A stretch of DNA of 64,000 nucleotides, taken from Pasteuria penetrans. Its GTDB lineage: Bacteria > Bacillota > Bacilli > Thermoactinomycetales > Thermoactinomycetaceae. This document shows, piece after piece, positions 9,449-18,040 of this stretch; the stretch's first letter is position 1; every line of letters begins with the position of its first letter. The translations under genes were made by a program, and so were the position numbers. The notes below the pieces were generated by a model. It ran no database searches and was not told where the DNA came from. It saw only the letters and a list, made by a program, of their open reading frames with translations. Location: NCBI RefSeq assembly GCF_900538055.1, contig NZ_UZAC03000001.1, forward strand, positions 310,001 to 374,000, read 5' to 3'.

Positions 9449-9664
9449 ATGTTAGTAGGAAGAAAATACGTCTATAAGCCCAGGGTAAAAAGATGTCGTC
9501 ATAGTTACAAAAAAGTCTATTATGGCCATGGACATGGCCACCATAATGAATGCTGTCGAGAATTCATCAAGTGTAAACCCAAAGTGGTTCAACAATGCTA
9601 CAAAATCAAACACTGTATAAAACCTATATGTCGCCCTTGTGAAAAATGCCATCATCACTACTAA
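9449..9664 (+). CDS. Cys/His-rich small protein, putative spore coat or exosporium component
   Basis: 71 residues, ATG preceded by GGGGGA. It is very basic and rich in Tyr, His and Cys, with a GHGHGHH run and a Cys-rich tail (CCREFIKCKPKVVQQCYKIK, then HCIKPICRPCEKCHHHY). There is no signal peptide or membrane segment. The paralogue at 10161-10460 shares CC(R/Q)EFI(K/Q)C(K/R)P(K/R)(V/I)VQ(Q/E)C.KI..C(I/V)(K/E)PIC.PC and a similar N-terminus. Small Cys- and His-rich proteins made under SigE/SigK are typical of Bacillus coat and exosporium crust, so a cross-linked or metal-binding spore layer protein is my inference. I do not recognise the family. Confidence 0.7.
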   Translation: MLVGRKYVYKPRVKRCRHSYKKVYYGHGHGHHNECCREFIKCKPKVVQQCYKIKHCIKPICRPCEKCHHHY

Positions 9665-9875
9665 AACACGTACCCCCTTTACAACTACCGAAGGATCCTC
9701 TGCTCAGTAGGAAGAGATTGGGAATCATAACAAATTTACAATTCCCCAGTGATCTCTTCGATAAATAAAAACTAAGATCTGGATCGCTTCACTAGACAAT
9801 CCCGGTTCAACCCTCTCTCTATTTCCCATGCAAAGAAACTATCACTGTGGGTACCCACCCAATGGAAACTGAGCT

Positions 9876-9909
9876 CCCCGCCCACCTATCACTTCCCCTG
9901 TGGGCGGGG
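9876..9909 (+). terminator. Strong GC-rich hairpin after the Cys/His-rich gene
   Basis: CCCCGCCCAC at 9876-9885 pairs perfectly with GTGGGCGGGG at 9900-9909 (10 bp, 14-nt loop). A second palindrome, GTGGGTACCCAC, lies just before it near 9848. There is no T-run, so it could stabilise the mRNA 3' end rather than terminate. Confidence 0.5.
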
Positions 9910-10049
9910 GCCATAACAGGGATAACCCTATGGGAACCCAACAGGGATAGCTCCTACCTGGCAACATTACATAGAAATACCCTCTACCATAGGTATATAA
10001 TATAATTATTACAATTTAGTTAAACATACTGTTTATTATAAAGTAAAAA

Positions 10050-10058
10050 CATATCCTA
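10050..10058 (+). promoter_or_regulatory. Mother-cell sigma-type -10 element of the second Cys-rich gene
   Basis: CATATCCTA, in the same leader context as 9334-9342. It is followed by a perfect TGGCAG...CTGCCA inverted repeat (about 10066-10087) that is partly kept in the paralogous leader. Confidence 0.5.
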
Positions 10059-10160
10059 AAACATGGCAGCTCCTATAAACTGCCATATCATTCCACTTCC
10101 TCCTTCGCAAGAAGATAGACCCTTCATTAAAAAATATAGAATAAAATATATCGGGGGGCC

Positions 10161-10460
10161 ATGGTATTCATGAGAAAAAAATGCGGTTTGAAATCTACGG
10201 TAAAAAGAAGGTACAGCAGCCACAAAAGGACACTTGCTGTGAGTCAACCAACTTATAATCATGTTGAGAACAGTTACCCGAACCAACACTCCCACCCTGA
10301 TCATGATCATCATCACAAATGCTGTGAATCCAACAAAAAATGTTGCCAGGAATTCATCCAATGCAGACCGCGGATAGTTCAGGAATGTCGCAAAATCACG
10401 TGCTGTGTTGAACCCATATGTTGTCCATGCCCGTGCCCACAACAGGACTGCTGTTTCTAG
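10161..10460 (+). CDS. Cys/His-rich small protein, paralogue of the 9449 gene
   Basis: 99 residues. The middle has a His/Asp run (HSHPDHDHHH) and the C-terminal half is Cys-rich (KCCESNKKCCQEFIQC, then CRKITCCVEPICCPCPCPQQDCCF). It aligns with the 71-residue neighbour from the first residue (MVFMRKK...KRRYSSHKR versus MLVGRK...KRCRHSYKK), which favours the first ATG, although the GGGGGG ribosome site is better spaced for the second ATG at 10170. The His cluster and paired cysteines suggest metal binding or disulfide cross-linking. Function as a spore-surface protein is inferred from composition and promoter only. Confidence 0.7.
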   Translation: MVFMRKKCGLKSTVKRRYSSHKRTLAVSQPTYNHVENSYPNQHSHPDHDHHHKCCESNKKCCQEFIQCRPRIVQECRKITCCVEPICCPCPCPQQDCCF

Positions 10461-10522
10461 CCCCTTTCCCCTTTGCATCAAGGAGAGACCTCTTTTACCT
10501 GATTTTCTGTCCATGTGGGGGA

Positions 10523-10547
10523 CGTATGGGTCTAGGAAACCCATACG
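10523..10547 (+). terminator. 9-bp hairpin downstream of the second Cys-rich gene
   Basis: CGTATGGGT pairs with ACCCATACG across a 7-nt loop. It is nested inside a looser CCATGTGGGGG/CCCCCCATGG pairing that ends about 10575. No T-run. Confidence 0.4.
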
Positions 10548-10642
10548 AAACGAAAATATCCCCCCATGGAAAAAGACAGAAAAACGGATGGTCTCCACCA
10601 ACAATCTGATACATTCCCCCCTTTGAAATCAAAACCAACGCC

Positions 10643-11578
10643 CTAGGGTACTCCCTCCAACATAGCTATCGATTGCTCCATCCCAACAGATAAACCCATT
10701 CCCACCTCCGTCCACTCACCCGTTCGGGGATGATGAAAACCCAACTCCCCAGCATGTAAAGCCTGTCCCGGTAAATCAAGATGGTATCGAGACTTACGTG
10801 GACCATACACGGGATCCCCCAGAATGGGGAAACCCATATACTTACAATGAACACGGATCTGATGGGTTCTCCCTGTCTCCAATCGACACCGCACCAAAGT
10901 AGCATAGGCAAAGCGCTTCTCTACTACATAGTGTGTGATGGAACGTTTCCCCTTGTTGAGGACACGAAAACGCTTCCTATCCAGGGGATCACGGGCAATA
11001 GGAGCATCTACCCTACCTGTCTCCCGTGGGATCCGTCCCTGTACCAGGGCCCAATACATACGTTTCACCCTACGATCGCGCAATTGCTGGGTCATGAGAC
11101 GATGCGCCGTATCATGTTTGGCCACCACCAACAAACCCGAGGTATCCTTGTCGAGGCGATGGACAATACCTGGACGACACTCCCCCCCTACACCACGTAA
11201 ACTATCGCCACAATGAGCCAGTAAGGCGTTTACCAGGGTACCCTCATAATGTCCAGGTGCAGGATGAACCACCATTCCCGCCGGCTTATTGACCACCAAA
11301 ACATCGTCATCCTCATAGCGAACGTCCAGAGGTACGTCCTCAGGTTGCAAACGACTAGGAACAGCAGGGGGAATAGAAACAACAATGCGCATACCAGGGC
11401 GCACCCGCTGGCTCGCCCTGGCCTGCAACCCGTCCACAAGTACTCTACCCGCATCAATCCAAGACTGTACCTGCGTACGTGACCAGCTAGGCTCAAAATG
11501 AGTCAATGCCCTATCCAAACGACCTTGCCCTTCCTCCGCTGCACCTACCATCCATTCCCAACACCCGGATTTGATCAC
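10643..11578 (-). CDS. rluD: RluA/RluD-family 23S rRNA pseudouridine synthase
   Basis: 311 residues from a GTG at 11578. I chose this start because AGAGGAAGG lies 8 bases upstream and the GTG overlaps the lspA stop as GTGA, a classic coupled junction. It starts with an S4-like RNA-binding domain (RLDRALTHFEPSWSRTQVQSWIDAGRVLVDG), then the catalytic domain with the family signature HRLDKDTSGLLVVAK, whose Asp is the catalytic nucleophile. TGRTHQIRVH and ILGDPVYG follow. It would convert uridines of large-subunit rRNA to pseudouridine. In Bacillus the equivalent gene (ylyB) also follows lspA; pyrR, which normally comes next, is not here. Confidence 0.93.
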   Translation of the reverse strand: MIKSGCWEWMVGAAEEGQGRLDRALTHFEPSWSRTQVQSWIDAGRVLVDGLQARASQRVRPGMRIVVSIPPAVPSRLQPEDVPLDVRYEDDDVLVVNKPAGMVVHPAPGHYEGTLVNALLAHCGDSLRGVGGECRPGIVHRLDKDTSGLLVVAKHDTAHRLMTQQLRDRRVKRMYWALVQGRIPRETGRVDAPIARDPLDRKRFRVLNKGKRSITHYVVEKRFAYATLVRCRLETGRTHQIRVHCKYMGFPILGDPVYGPRKSRYHLDLPGQALHAGELGFHHPRTGEWTEVGMGLSVGMEQSIAMLEGVP

Positions 11579-12078
11579 AATGCAATCCTTCCTCTTTTGA
11601 ATAGGATCCATAAAAATATCCCCAAACCGGTGACAATGGCTACATCAGCCACATTGAAAATGGAGGAAGGAAAATCCTTAATAAAGAAACGGAATTGAAA
11701 AAAGTCCACCACTGCATCAAACCGTATACGATCGATCAAATTTCCTATTCCTCCCCCAGTCAAAAGAGCAGCTGCTACCCCCTGAAGTGGATCCTTTCGG
11801 GACCACTTAGGCAGGAAATACAAGAGAAAGGATAGAACTACCACCGATACCAAAACAATCAACCACTTCTGTTTTTGTAAAACACCGAACGCCGCACCGT
11901 AATTGTAATGGCGCGTGATGTGAAGAAAATCTTCAATGACGGGCCAGGATGAATTCCTGTCCATCTCCTGCACAACCCAAGCCTTACTCCATTGATCCAC
12001 TGCAAGAATACCAGCCATGATAGAAAAAAGTACTAATAGAAAACCGTAGGGTCTATTTTTCTCTGCCAACATACCCAT
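11575..12078 (-). CDS. lspA: Lipoprotein signal peptidase (signal peptidase II)
   Basis: 167 residues from ATG at 12078, which has GAGGATGG upstream. The longer frame to 12255 has no family support. Four membrane helices are visible. Conserved blocks are VDQWSKAWV, HYNYGAAFG, GGGIGNLIDRIRFDAVVDF and SIFNVADVAIVTG, with the two catalytic Asp in the last two. It cleaves prolipoproteins ahead of the lipid-modified Cys in the cytoplasmic membrane. The downstream rluD overlaps it by 4 bp. It is divergent from ileS, whereas in Bacillus ileS and lspA point the same way. Confidence 0.95.
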   Translation of the reverse strand: MGMLAEKNRPYGFLLVLFSIMAGILAVDQWSKAWVVQEMDRNSSWPVIEDFLHITRHYNYGAAFGVLQKQKWLIVLVSVVVLSFLLYFLPKWSRKDPLQGVAAALLTGGGIGNLIDRIRFDAVVDFFQFRFFIKDFPSSIFNVADVAIVTGLGIFLWILFKRGRIAL

Positions 12079-12297
12079 TGCGACCCCATCCTCTATTGTT
12101 AATATCTTTTTATGAATGACATTGGGTTTCTTCCGTCCACCTTGGTTCTGGGTTTCCATCCGGTAATGGAACGGGAAAACGGGAACTACCCGCCTACCAT
12201 ACCATGATCCCATAAAGAGAGAACCTCTATCATCAGGAACGGGGGCCCAACACAATCAACCCCCAAGCATCCCAAACAACCACCCCGTTCGGAAATG

Positions 12298-12327
12298 TTG
12301 CCTACGCACCCCATTCCATGATAGAAT
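12298..12327 (+). promoter_or_regulatory. SigA-type promoter of ileS
   Basis: TTGCCT at 12298-12303 and TAGAAT at 12322-12327 with an 18-bp spacer. Transcription would begin near 12334, immediately before the terminator-like hairpin at 12340. Confidence 0.45.
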
Positions 12328-12339
12328 GTCGCAAAAGTG

Positions 12340-12359
12340 CCCCGCTAGGGGATTTTTTT
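12340..12359 (+). terminator. Intrinsic terminator or attenuator in the ileS leader
   Basis: CCCC-GCTA-GGGG followed by A and seven T, ending 80 bp before the ileS ATG. No gene on the plus strand precedes it. I see no T-box sequence (AGGGTGGNACCGCG-like), unlike most Bacillus ileS leaders. With the promoter at 12298-12327 the nascent RNA would meet this hairpin within a few bases, suggesting an unusual leader control, or a terminator for an older upstream transcript. Confidence 0.5.
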
Positions 12360-12438
12360 GGTTCCTCTGTTCTTACAAAGCCAACCATAGAAAAATTTCA
12401 TGAAATATGTCTATAGAAAAGACACGGTGGTGAGACCT

Positions 12439-15400
12439 ATGATTCAACGCATCAACGCACGTGAGAGTGCCCGTTCACGCGAGGATCGTATCCTGCAGCT
12501 TTGGCGGGAAGAAGGAACCTTTGTAGCCGCTATGAAAAATCGTGCCCATCGCCCCCGTTTTGTGATATACGAAGGTCCCCCTGGCGCAAATGGAGAACCC
12601 CACATTGGCCATGTTTTGGCCCGCGTGATCAAGGATTTTGTTGGACGTTACCAAACCATGCGTGGATACTACGTGTACCCTAAGGCGGGTTGGGATACAC
12701 ATGGCCTCCCAGTGGAATTAGGTGTGGAAAAAGCCAAAAAATTGGATGGGAGGGAGGCTATTGAGGCCTATGGTGTCGATACATTCATTCAAGACTGTCG
12801 TGAAAATGTCTTCCGGTACAAGGAGTCCTGGCACAAACTAACCGAGGCTATCGGTTATTGGGTCGATTTGGAAAATCCCTATATCACACTGGATCCAGAT
12901 TACATCGAGAGTGTTTGGAACGCCCTCGCTAAAATACACCAAAAGGGCCTTCTACAGCAAGGACACCGGGTGAGTCCTTACTGCCCACGCTGCCAAACAA
13001 CGCTGAGTTCCCATGAAGTCTCTCAGGGATACAAAGAAGTACGGGACCCCTCCATTATCGTTTCTTTCCCCCTTGTCGACAAACCCCATATCTCCCTTCT
13101 TGCTTGGACCACTACGCCATGGACGCTACCATCCCACGTAGCCCTTGCAGTGAATCCCACCATAGAATACGTACGGATAGCCCGGCAACAGAATCAATAC
13201 ATTCTCGCTGCGGACCTGGTGGATACCCTCTTTGGAAATGAGGACTATCAAATTGTGGAACGCTATCGGGGAAGGGACCTAGAGGGTCTAACCTACCAAG
13301 CCCCCTTTCCCTACCAGGGGACACAGCAAACCACACCTGCCTATCGAGTGATAGCTTCTTCCTTCGTTACCGCAACCAGTGGAACAGGGATTGTCCACAT
13401 GGCCCCCGCGCATGGTGAAGAGGACGAACGTGCGGCCCGTGAAAATGAGTTGCCTGTACTACAATTGGTAGATTCTAGAGGCCGATACCGGGAGGAAGTT
13501 ACCGATTTTGCAGGCAGATTTGTCAAAGACTGTGATGAAGAAATTATAAAAAAATTACATAGGGCGGGACGTATCGTTCATTCTGGCCACCATGAACATA
13601 GCTATCCCTTCTGCTGGCGTTGTGACACGCCCCTCCTGTACATGGCCACAACAAGCTGGTTTATTCGAACCACAGCCATCAAGGAACGCCTACAAGCCTA
13701 CAATGAACAGATCCGCTGGCTACCCAGCCATGTTCAAAAGGGACGTTTTGGAAACTTCATCGACAACCTCGTCGATTGGAATATCAGTCGTGACCGCTTT
13801 TGGGGAACACCACTCAATGTCTGGATCTGTACATCCTGCGATGCTCTCTTCGTTCCCGACAGCTTCTCTTCCCTAGAAAAACGGATGACAAAAACCCCAC
13901 CACCACGGCCCTGGGATCCTCATAAACCAGGGATCGATTCTATCGAGGTATCCTGTCCTCATTGCGAGGGGCATATGCGCCGCACCCCCGAGGTCATTGA
14001 TGTCTGGTTCGACAGCGGTTCTATGCCCTTTGCACAATACCATCTTCCTTTTTCTGAGGACCCTGAGGGCCGGGAGCAATACCCCGCTGACTTCATCTGT
14101 GAAGGAATCGACCAAACCCGTGGCTGGTTCTTTAGTTTGCTCACTATATCCGCTCTACTAGAAGTTCCACCCGCATACAAAACAGTACTAGCCACCGGTC
14201 TTGTCCTAGATAAAAGGGGACAAAAAATGTCAAAAAGTAAGGGGAATACCGTGGATCCATGGTCCATTATCAATGAATACGGCGCGGATCCCTTCCGGTG
14301 GTCGCTTTATGCTAATGGCTCCCCTTGGCAGGAAAAACGCTTCTCCGATACCTCTGTGGCAGAGGCCAAATCCCAGATCATTGATACCCTTGTCAACGCA
14401 CATTCCTTCTTTTCTCTCTATGCGGAATTGGATCAATTCGCACCTCCCACCACACCAGACCCATCCCCACACTGGATGGATCGCTGGATGATCTCACGTC
14501 TCCATACAACCACGCAGGAGGTAATCCGCATTTTACGGGGTTATGACCTATGCTCCGCTGCCAAACAATTAGCCAAATTGATTGACGATATGAGCAACTG
14601 GTACATCCGCTGTTCTCGCCCACGTTTCTGGGATACTGGCATGTCGGAAGACAAACGATCTGCTTTCACCACTCTTCACTCCACCTTGGTTACACTGAGC
14701 CGTCTCCTGGCACCCTTTCTTCCCTTTGTTACAGAAACCATTCATAGAAACCTAACCGATGGGAAGAGCGTTCATCAGACCGACTACCCCAGCTATGATC
14801 CCATCCAGTGTGATCCCTCCCTGGAAAAAGAAATGGCAAGGACACGCACCATTGTAGAGCTAGGTCGCCAACTTCGGAACGAAACAGGGATCCCCACACG
14901 ACAACCCTTAGCTAGTTTGAAGATACATGGAAGAGCGATAAGGATAGGACAGGAAGCGGGTGAACTCCTAAAGCAGGAACTCAACGTAAAAAAAGTAGCG
15001 GAGGTAACGAATGATGAGCTCCCTACTATGCTAAAACCCCGCTTACAATTGCACTTACCTACAGCAGGACCCATCTATGGGAAATCTACCACCATACTGC
15101 GGAAACACCTACAAGAATTGCCATCGGATGAGGCCTGGAACATGGTACAAAATGAAGGGGGAACCTGTACATTGTCCAATGGCGTCACCTGCACTCTATC
15201 GAAGGAACAGTTTACGGTCACCATGGAACCCCTATCCCAATGGGCCATGGTTCATCACCCGAAGGAAAATATCTTCGTATTCATGGACACTACGATCACA
15301 ATGGAATTACGAGGAGAAGGATGGATCCGAAATATCATCCGCCAGATCCAAAACTTACGTAAAGAAATGTCCCTACCTTTGGAGGCCCGCATCAATCTGG

Positions 15401-15582
15401 AATTAACGACAGAGGACAGAGAGCTTTATCGTGCCCTCCAGGAGAACCAAGAATTGCTAGAAAAAGGTATCCTCCTGAAAAAACTTACCCTCCGCAATGA
15501 ACGAGCAGAGGAATCACAGAAATCGCGCCATTACCAAGTGTCGGAAAGGAATTATAGCATTCTGATTTCACAGGAAAAATAG
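12439..15582 (+). CDS. ileS: Isoleucyl-tRNA synthetase, eukaryote-like (type 2)
   Basis: 1047 residues. ATG at 12439 is preceded by GGTGGTGAG; an upstream in-frame ATG at 12400 lacks a site. Class I motifs are PHIGHVLARVIKDF (HIGH) and GQKMSKSKGNTVDPW (KMSKS). The large CP1 editing domain includes AWTTTPWTLPSHVALAV and GTGIVHMAPAHGEED. Length and sequence (AIGYWVDLENPYITLDPDYIES, C-terminal NIIRQIQNLRKEMSLPLEARI) match the type 2 IleS group, which is generally insensitive to mupirocin, rather than the roughly 920-residue type of B. subtilis. It charges tRNA-Ile in the cytoplasm. Confidence 0.95.
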   Translation: MIQRINARESARSREDRILQLWREEGTFVAAMKNRAHRPRFVIYEGPPGANGEPHIGHVLARVIKDFVGRYQTMRGYYVYPKAGWDTHGLPVELGVEKAKKLDGREAIEAYGVDTFIQDCRENVFRYKESWHKLTEAIGYWVDLENPYITLDPDYIESVWNALAKIHQKGLLQQGHRVSPYCPRCQTTLSSHEVSQGYKEVRDPSIIVSFPLVDKPHISLLAWTTTPWTLPSHVALAVNPTIEYVRIARQQNQYILAADLVDTLFGNEDYQIVERYRGRDLEGLTYQAPFPYQGTQQTTPAYRVIASSFVTATSGTGIVHMAPAHGEEDERAARENELPVLQLVDSRGRYREEVTDFAGRFVKDCDEEIIKKLHRAGRIVHSGHHEHSYPFCWRCDTPLLYMATTSWFIRTTAIKERLQAYNEQIRWLPSHVQKGRFGNFIDNLVDWNISRDRFWGTPLNVWICTSCDALFVPDSFSSLEKRMTKTPPPRPWDPHKPGIDSIEVSCPHCEGHMRRTPEVIDVWFDSGSMPFAQYHLPFSEDPEGREQYPADFICEGIDQTRGWFFSLLTISALLEVPPAYKTVLATGLVLDKRGQKMSKSKGNTVDPWSIINEYGADPFRWSLYANGSPWQEKRFSDTSVAEAKSQIIDTLVNAHSFFSLYAELDQFAPPTTPDPSPHWMDRWMISRLHTTTQEVIRILRGYDLCSAAKQLAKLIDDMSNWYIRCSRPRFWDTGMSEDKRSAFTTLHSTLVTLSRLLAPFLPFVTETIHRNLTDGKSVHQTDYPSYDPIQCDPSLEKEMARTRTIVELGRQLRNETGIPTRQPLASLKIHGRAIRIGQEAGELLKQELNVKKVAEVTNDELPTMLKPRLQLHLPTAGPIYGKSTTILRKHLQELPSDEAWNMVQNEGGTCTLSNGVTCTLSKEQFTVTMEPLSQWAMVHHPKENIFVFMDTTITMELRGEGWIRNIIRQIQNLRKEMSLPLEARINLELTTEDRELYRALQENQELLEKGILLKKLTLRNERAEESQKSRHYQVSERNYSILISQEK

Positions 15583-15693
15583 AAACAAGGCCCCCACTAT
15601 AAATAATTCTACTACTGTATGAGTTCCCAATACAAGTTCAGAAACAAGCGTAATCCGATACTACACTAGTACCAAAAGATTATGACAATCAAC

Positions 15694-15732
15694 AAAAACA
15701 GCACCATCCCCCTATTGGGAGGGACTGGTGCT
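15694..15732 (-). terminator. Rho-independent terminator of the 15761 gene
   Basis: On the minus strand AGCACCA/TGGTGCT with a further CCC/GGG extension forms a hairpin (15700-15732) followed by GTTTTTG. It lies about 30 bp past the stop at 15761. It may also stop ileS readthrough from the other side. Confidence 0.75.
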
Positions 15733-15760
15733 ATTGACAACCTTTCATATGAAAAAGGGA

Positions 15761-16237
15761 TCAAAACGGCCGGAGACGGTCTGCTACAGAAATGACTTCC
15801 CTGTCTATATAGGGTACCCCCCGATAGAGAATCCTTCCTGTATTTGGATCAGGCCTCCCAAATTCTACAATCCCTCTGCCGTGAGCCCTATGGAGTAGAG
15901 ACTCAATGATCTCCTGCACCTCGTGTGGACTGTACTGCCGACTGATCCTGTACTCCGTTCCACCCAATCGGACAAAAACGTATCCATATCTGTCGGCGTA
16001 ATGGTCGACATACCAAGCCGCCCTCTCAACCTTGCGCATAACACGCATTACGGTTTTCTGGCATGTCTTAACCTGAGTTCTATTACCAAAATAATCGTAG
16101 GTGCGATTGGAGGTGCACACTTCACGAGCATCTTCCCAGTCGAAGTGATCATCTGACCGGACAACATGTGCAGAAGAAACACTACCCAATGTGGACAAAA
16201 GGACCATACTTGCAAGGGAAACGATGTATTTTCTCAT
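15761..16237 (-). CDS. Hypothetical secreted protein
   Basis: 158 residues with a clear signal peptide (MRKYIVSLASMVLLSTLGSV then SSAHV, cleavage after SSA). GAGGGG lies upstream of the ATG. The mature part has two cysteines (CTSNRTYDYFGNRTQVKTC), which could form one disulfide, then Arg/Tyr-rich sequence (YVDHYADRYGYVFVRLGG). It ends with VPYIDREVISVADRLRPF. I do not recognise a family. The N-terminal half resembles small secreted or periplasmic-type proteins in general only. It has its own terminator. The neighbouring minus-strand gene upstream is also secreted. Confidence 0.65.
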   Translation of the reverse strand: MRKYIVSLASMVLLSTLGSVSSAHVVRSDDHFDWEDAREVCTSNRTYDYFGNRTQVKTCQKTVMRVMRKVERAAWYVDHYADRYGYVFVRLGGTEYRISRQYSPHEVQEIIESLLHRAHGRGIVEFGRPDPNTGRILYRGVPYIDREVISVADRLRPF

Positions 16238-16317
16238 GATGTAAACAACTACCCCTCTTCATATGTCGATAATCCTGACCACAAACCCACAACTAAACTG
16301 AAAACAACGAAGTTGTC

Positions 16318-16902
16318 TTAGTAACTAGGGACGTAGGCGGGAAGAACATTAGCTTTGTACAACTGTTCCCATACCGCTATATCACCTGGTGTAACGGTAA
16401 ATTCAAAAACACGCTGCTGGGAGGTCTTAATTATAAACCTGCCACCACTACTCTTACTCATACGGTTCATGATTTCGTTGACATTCCTTATTACTTCCCC
16501 TTGGCTGTAATTCACCATGGTCACGCCATAAAGCTCGGAACCCTGGGAAGAAGCAACAGAAAACCTCATGGGCACTTCGCCCCTATGGGAAGATAGGAAC
16601 TGAACCAGCTGATTCAGGAAAACGGACTGCGTCTGAACGCCACCACCTACCGTGTAATACATGGGCTGCAACTGTCCAAAGGATACAAACTGCCCATTCA
16701 AAACTGTTGTCGGCAACAGTGTAGTCACTTGGGCCCCTGCAACTAGAGAAGTGTTGCATTGGTAGTTAGCCACACAACTGCCACTGGACAATACCGTCTG
16801 TCCATCGACCACAATCTGATAAGGAGCACTCGCCTCGACGACTCCCCCCAAAGCAACTGATGAAGAGGCCACAAGCAAGGAAGCAACCAATTTTCTTTTC
16901 AT
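16318..16902 (-). CDS. Hypothetical secreted protein, Ser/Val/Gln-rich
   Basis: 194 residues from ATG at 16902 with GGAGGG upstream. The frame extends to 16995 without a site. The signal peptide is MKRKLVASLLVASSSVALGG with cleavage near VEASA. The mature protein starts YQIVVDGQTVLSSGSC, has two Cys about a dozen residues apart, then low-charge beta-type sequence rich in Q, V, T and S. It ends VLPAYVPSY. The opening YQIVVDGQ resembles the start of stalk-like repeats of surface proteins, but this is not enough to assign a family. A CATATTAT element and a GGTAG/CTACC palindrome lie just upstream (about 16920-16945). Confidence 0.6.
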   Translation of the reverse strand: MKRKLVASLLVASSSVALGGVVEASAPYQIVVDGQTVLSSGSCVANYQCNTSLVAGAQVTTLLPTTVLNGQFVSFGQLQPMYYTVGGGVQTQSVFLNQLVQFLSSHRGEVPMRFSVASSQGSELYGVTMVNYSQGEVIRNVNEIMNRMSKSSGGRFIIKTSQQRVFEFTVTPGDIAVWEQLYKANVLPAYVPSY

Positions 16903-16976
16903 AGTAACCAAATTCCCTCCATAATATGGTAGAATACTACCTAATTCCTTACCCCACCCGGATAGAGCATGAGTAG

Positions 16977-17017
16977 AAAACCGACCGTCGCCCATTCACC
17001 CCGCACCAAACGGTCGG
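16977..17017 (-). terminator. Hairpin plus T-run upstream of the 16318 gene
   Basis: CCGACCGT pairs with ACGGTCGG across about 21 nt, and on the minus strand it is followed by TTTTC. It would stop transcripts entering from higher coordinates, or act in the leader of the secreted gene. Confidence 0.5.
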
Positions 17018-17184
17018 GACCTTCACAATCAACGGGGACACACGAAATAAATCCCAACTTTGGACATAAACACCTTACAAACAACACACACAAGTTAGTG
17101 TATCATGGGAAAATCCTAGGAGTCAAGCATATCACAAATAGGCAAGAAGAATAGCTATTGTAGAAACCACAATCCCCCGAATGC

Positions 17185-17877
17185 TTATAGTACAGAACCT
17201 ACCATCCCAAAATTGAAACCCCCGTACCTTAGATTGGGTACGGAATCAGGGGAACCCAAGGGGATCCTTTTGGGGGCTCTTGGCCTGTCTGTCCACCCAA
17301 AGGTTTCTTTAATGGACTCCAGGATTATGGTAAAAAGGATATCCTTGCAGGGTTGACCGATAGTATTATGATAATCGGCATATGTTTCCTTGTACCATGA
17401 AGCATGTTTCGCGTAATACTCGCAAAGGGTTGCAAGTTTAATTTCTTCCTTGGTGGAACACCAGCGCCACTTATCCGCGAAGCATTCAATCCATTCCCCT
17501 ACCCCTTCCAAGTTCGACTGTTCTATGGTACAATACCCTGATACCATCTGTTATCAACCTCCTTTTATATATGTGTGTATAAAGAGGATTGTATAGGAAT
17601 AACAGATGGTCTTCAAGTTTCTTTGGAAGTATTTTTCGGGTAATACATATAAAGTTGTTTCGAGTGTACGTAGGAAGATAGGGTCATATCCCATTTTGTT
17701 TATATATTCAGAATATTATTATAATACCGGTAGCCTAACCATAATTAGGGAACCGAACTGCTATGGATAGTATGATTTCATAAAAATTTATGTAGTTATT
17801 TTTATGAATCCACAAAAGCCCACTTTCCATTTTTATTCGAACCCCAGGAAACAATTGTGAACCTTTTTAACAGCACC
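17185..17877 (-). pseudogene. IS1182-like element, 5' end only (inverted sister of 1805-2399)
   Basis: The terminal-repeat-like end lies near 17877, and a leader alignable with 1805-2138 follows. Then comes AAAAGGAGG and an ATG at 17547 opening a 120-residue frame. It contains YADYHNTIGQPCKDILFT, then PKRIPLGSPDSVPNLRYGG, which corresponds to the IPREGPLFEALGG region of the complete transposase. It then stops, so the catalytic domain is absent. It goes slightly further than the 1805-2399 copy. Confidence 0.75.
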
Positions 17878-17929
17878 AGCACCAGAGATATTCAATTATG
17901 ATTGTGATACGCAGGGGAGGGGTGTGTTA

Positions 17930-18040
17930 CGGTCCCATGGCGATGTCAAAGATGGCCTACTTTGGGCTATCCTTGGTGCTTTAACGCTATTGTCGCTTTG
18001 TTGTCTTACCTATGATTGGTCCATATCAAACTTTCTATAA
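17930..18040 (+). pseudogene. C-terminal remnant of the seven-TM membrane protein family
   Basis: The plus frame ending TAA at 18040 reads GDVKDGLLWAILGALTLLSLCCL. This matches the last helix of the genes at 20221 and 21908 (SGTKNCLLWVILGVLTLFSLCGL). The rest of the gene is gone. The IS1182-like end at 17877 lies just upstream and may have removed it. Confidence 0.65.

Noticed and set aside
10056-10604. 182-codon minus ORF
   Set aside because: It is antisense to the Cys/His-rich gene at 10161 and its leader; its protein-like look comes from the complement of Cys and His codons. The paralogous gene, promoter and ribosome site support the plus strand.
12444-15074. Several antisense ORFs within ileS
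   Set aside because: Fully overlapped by a clear full-length ileS on the plus strand; no ribosome sites.
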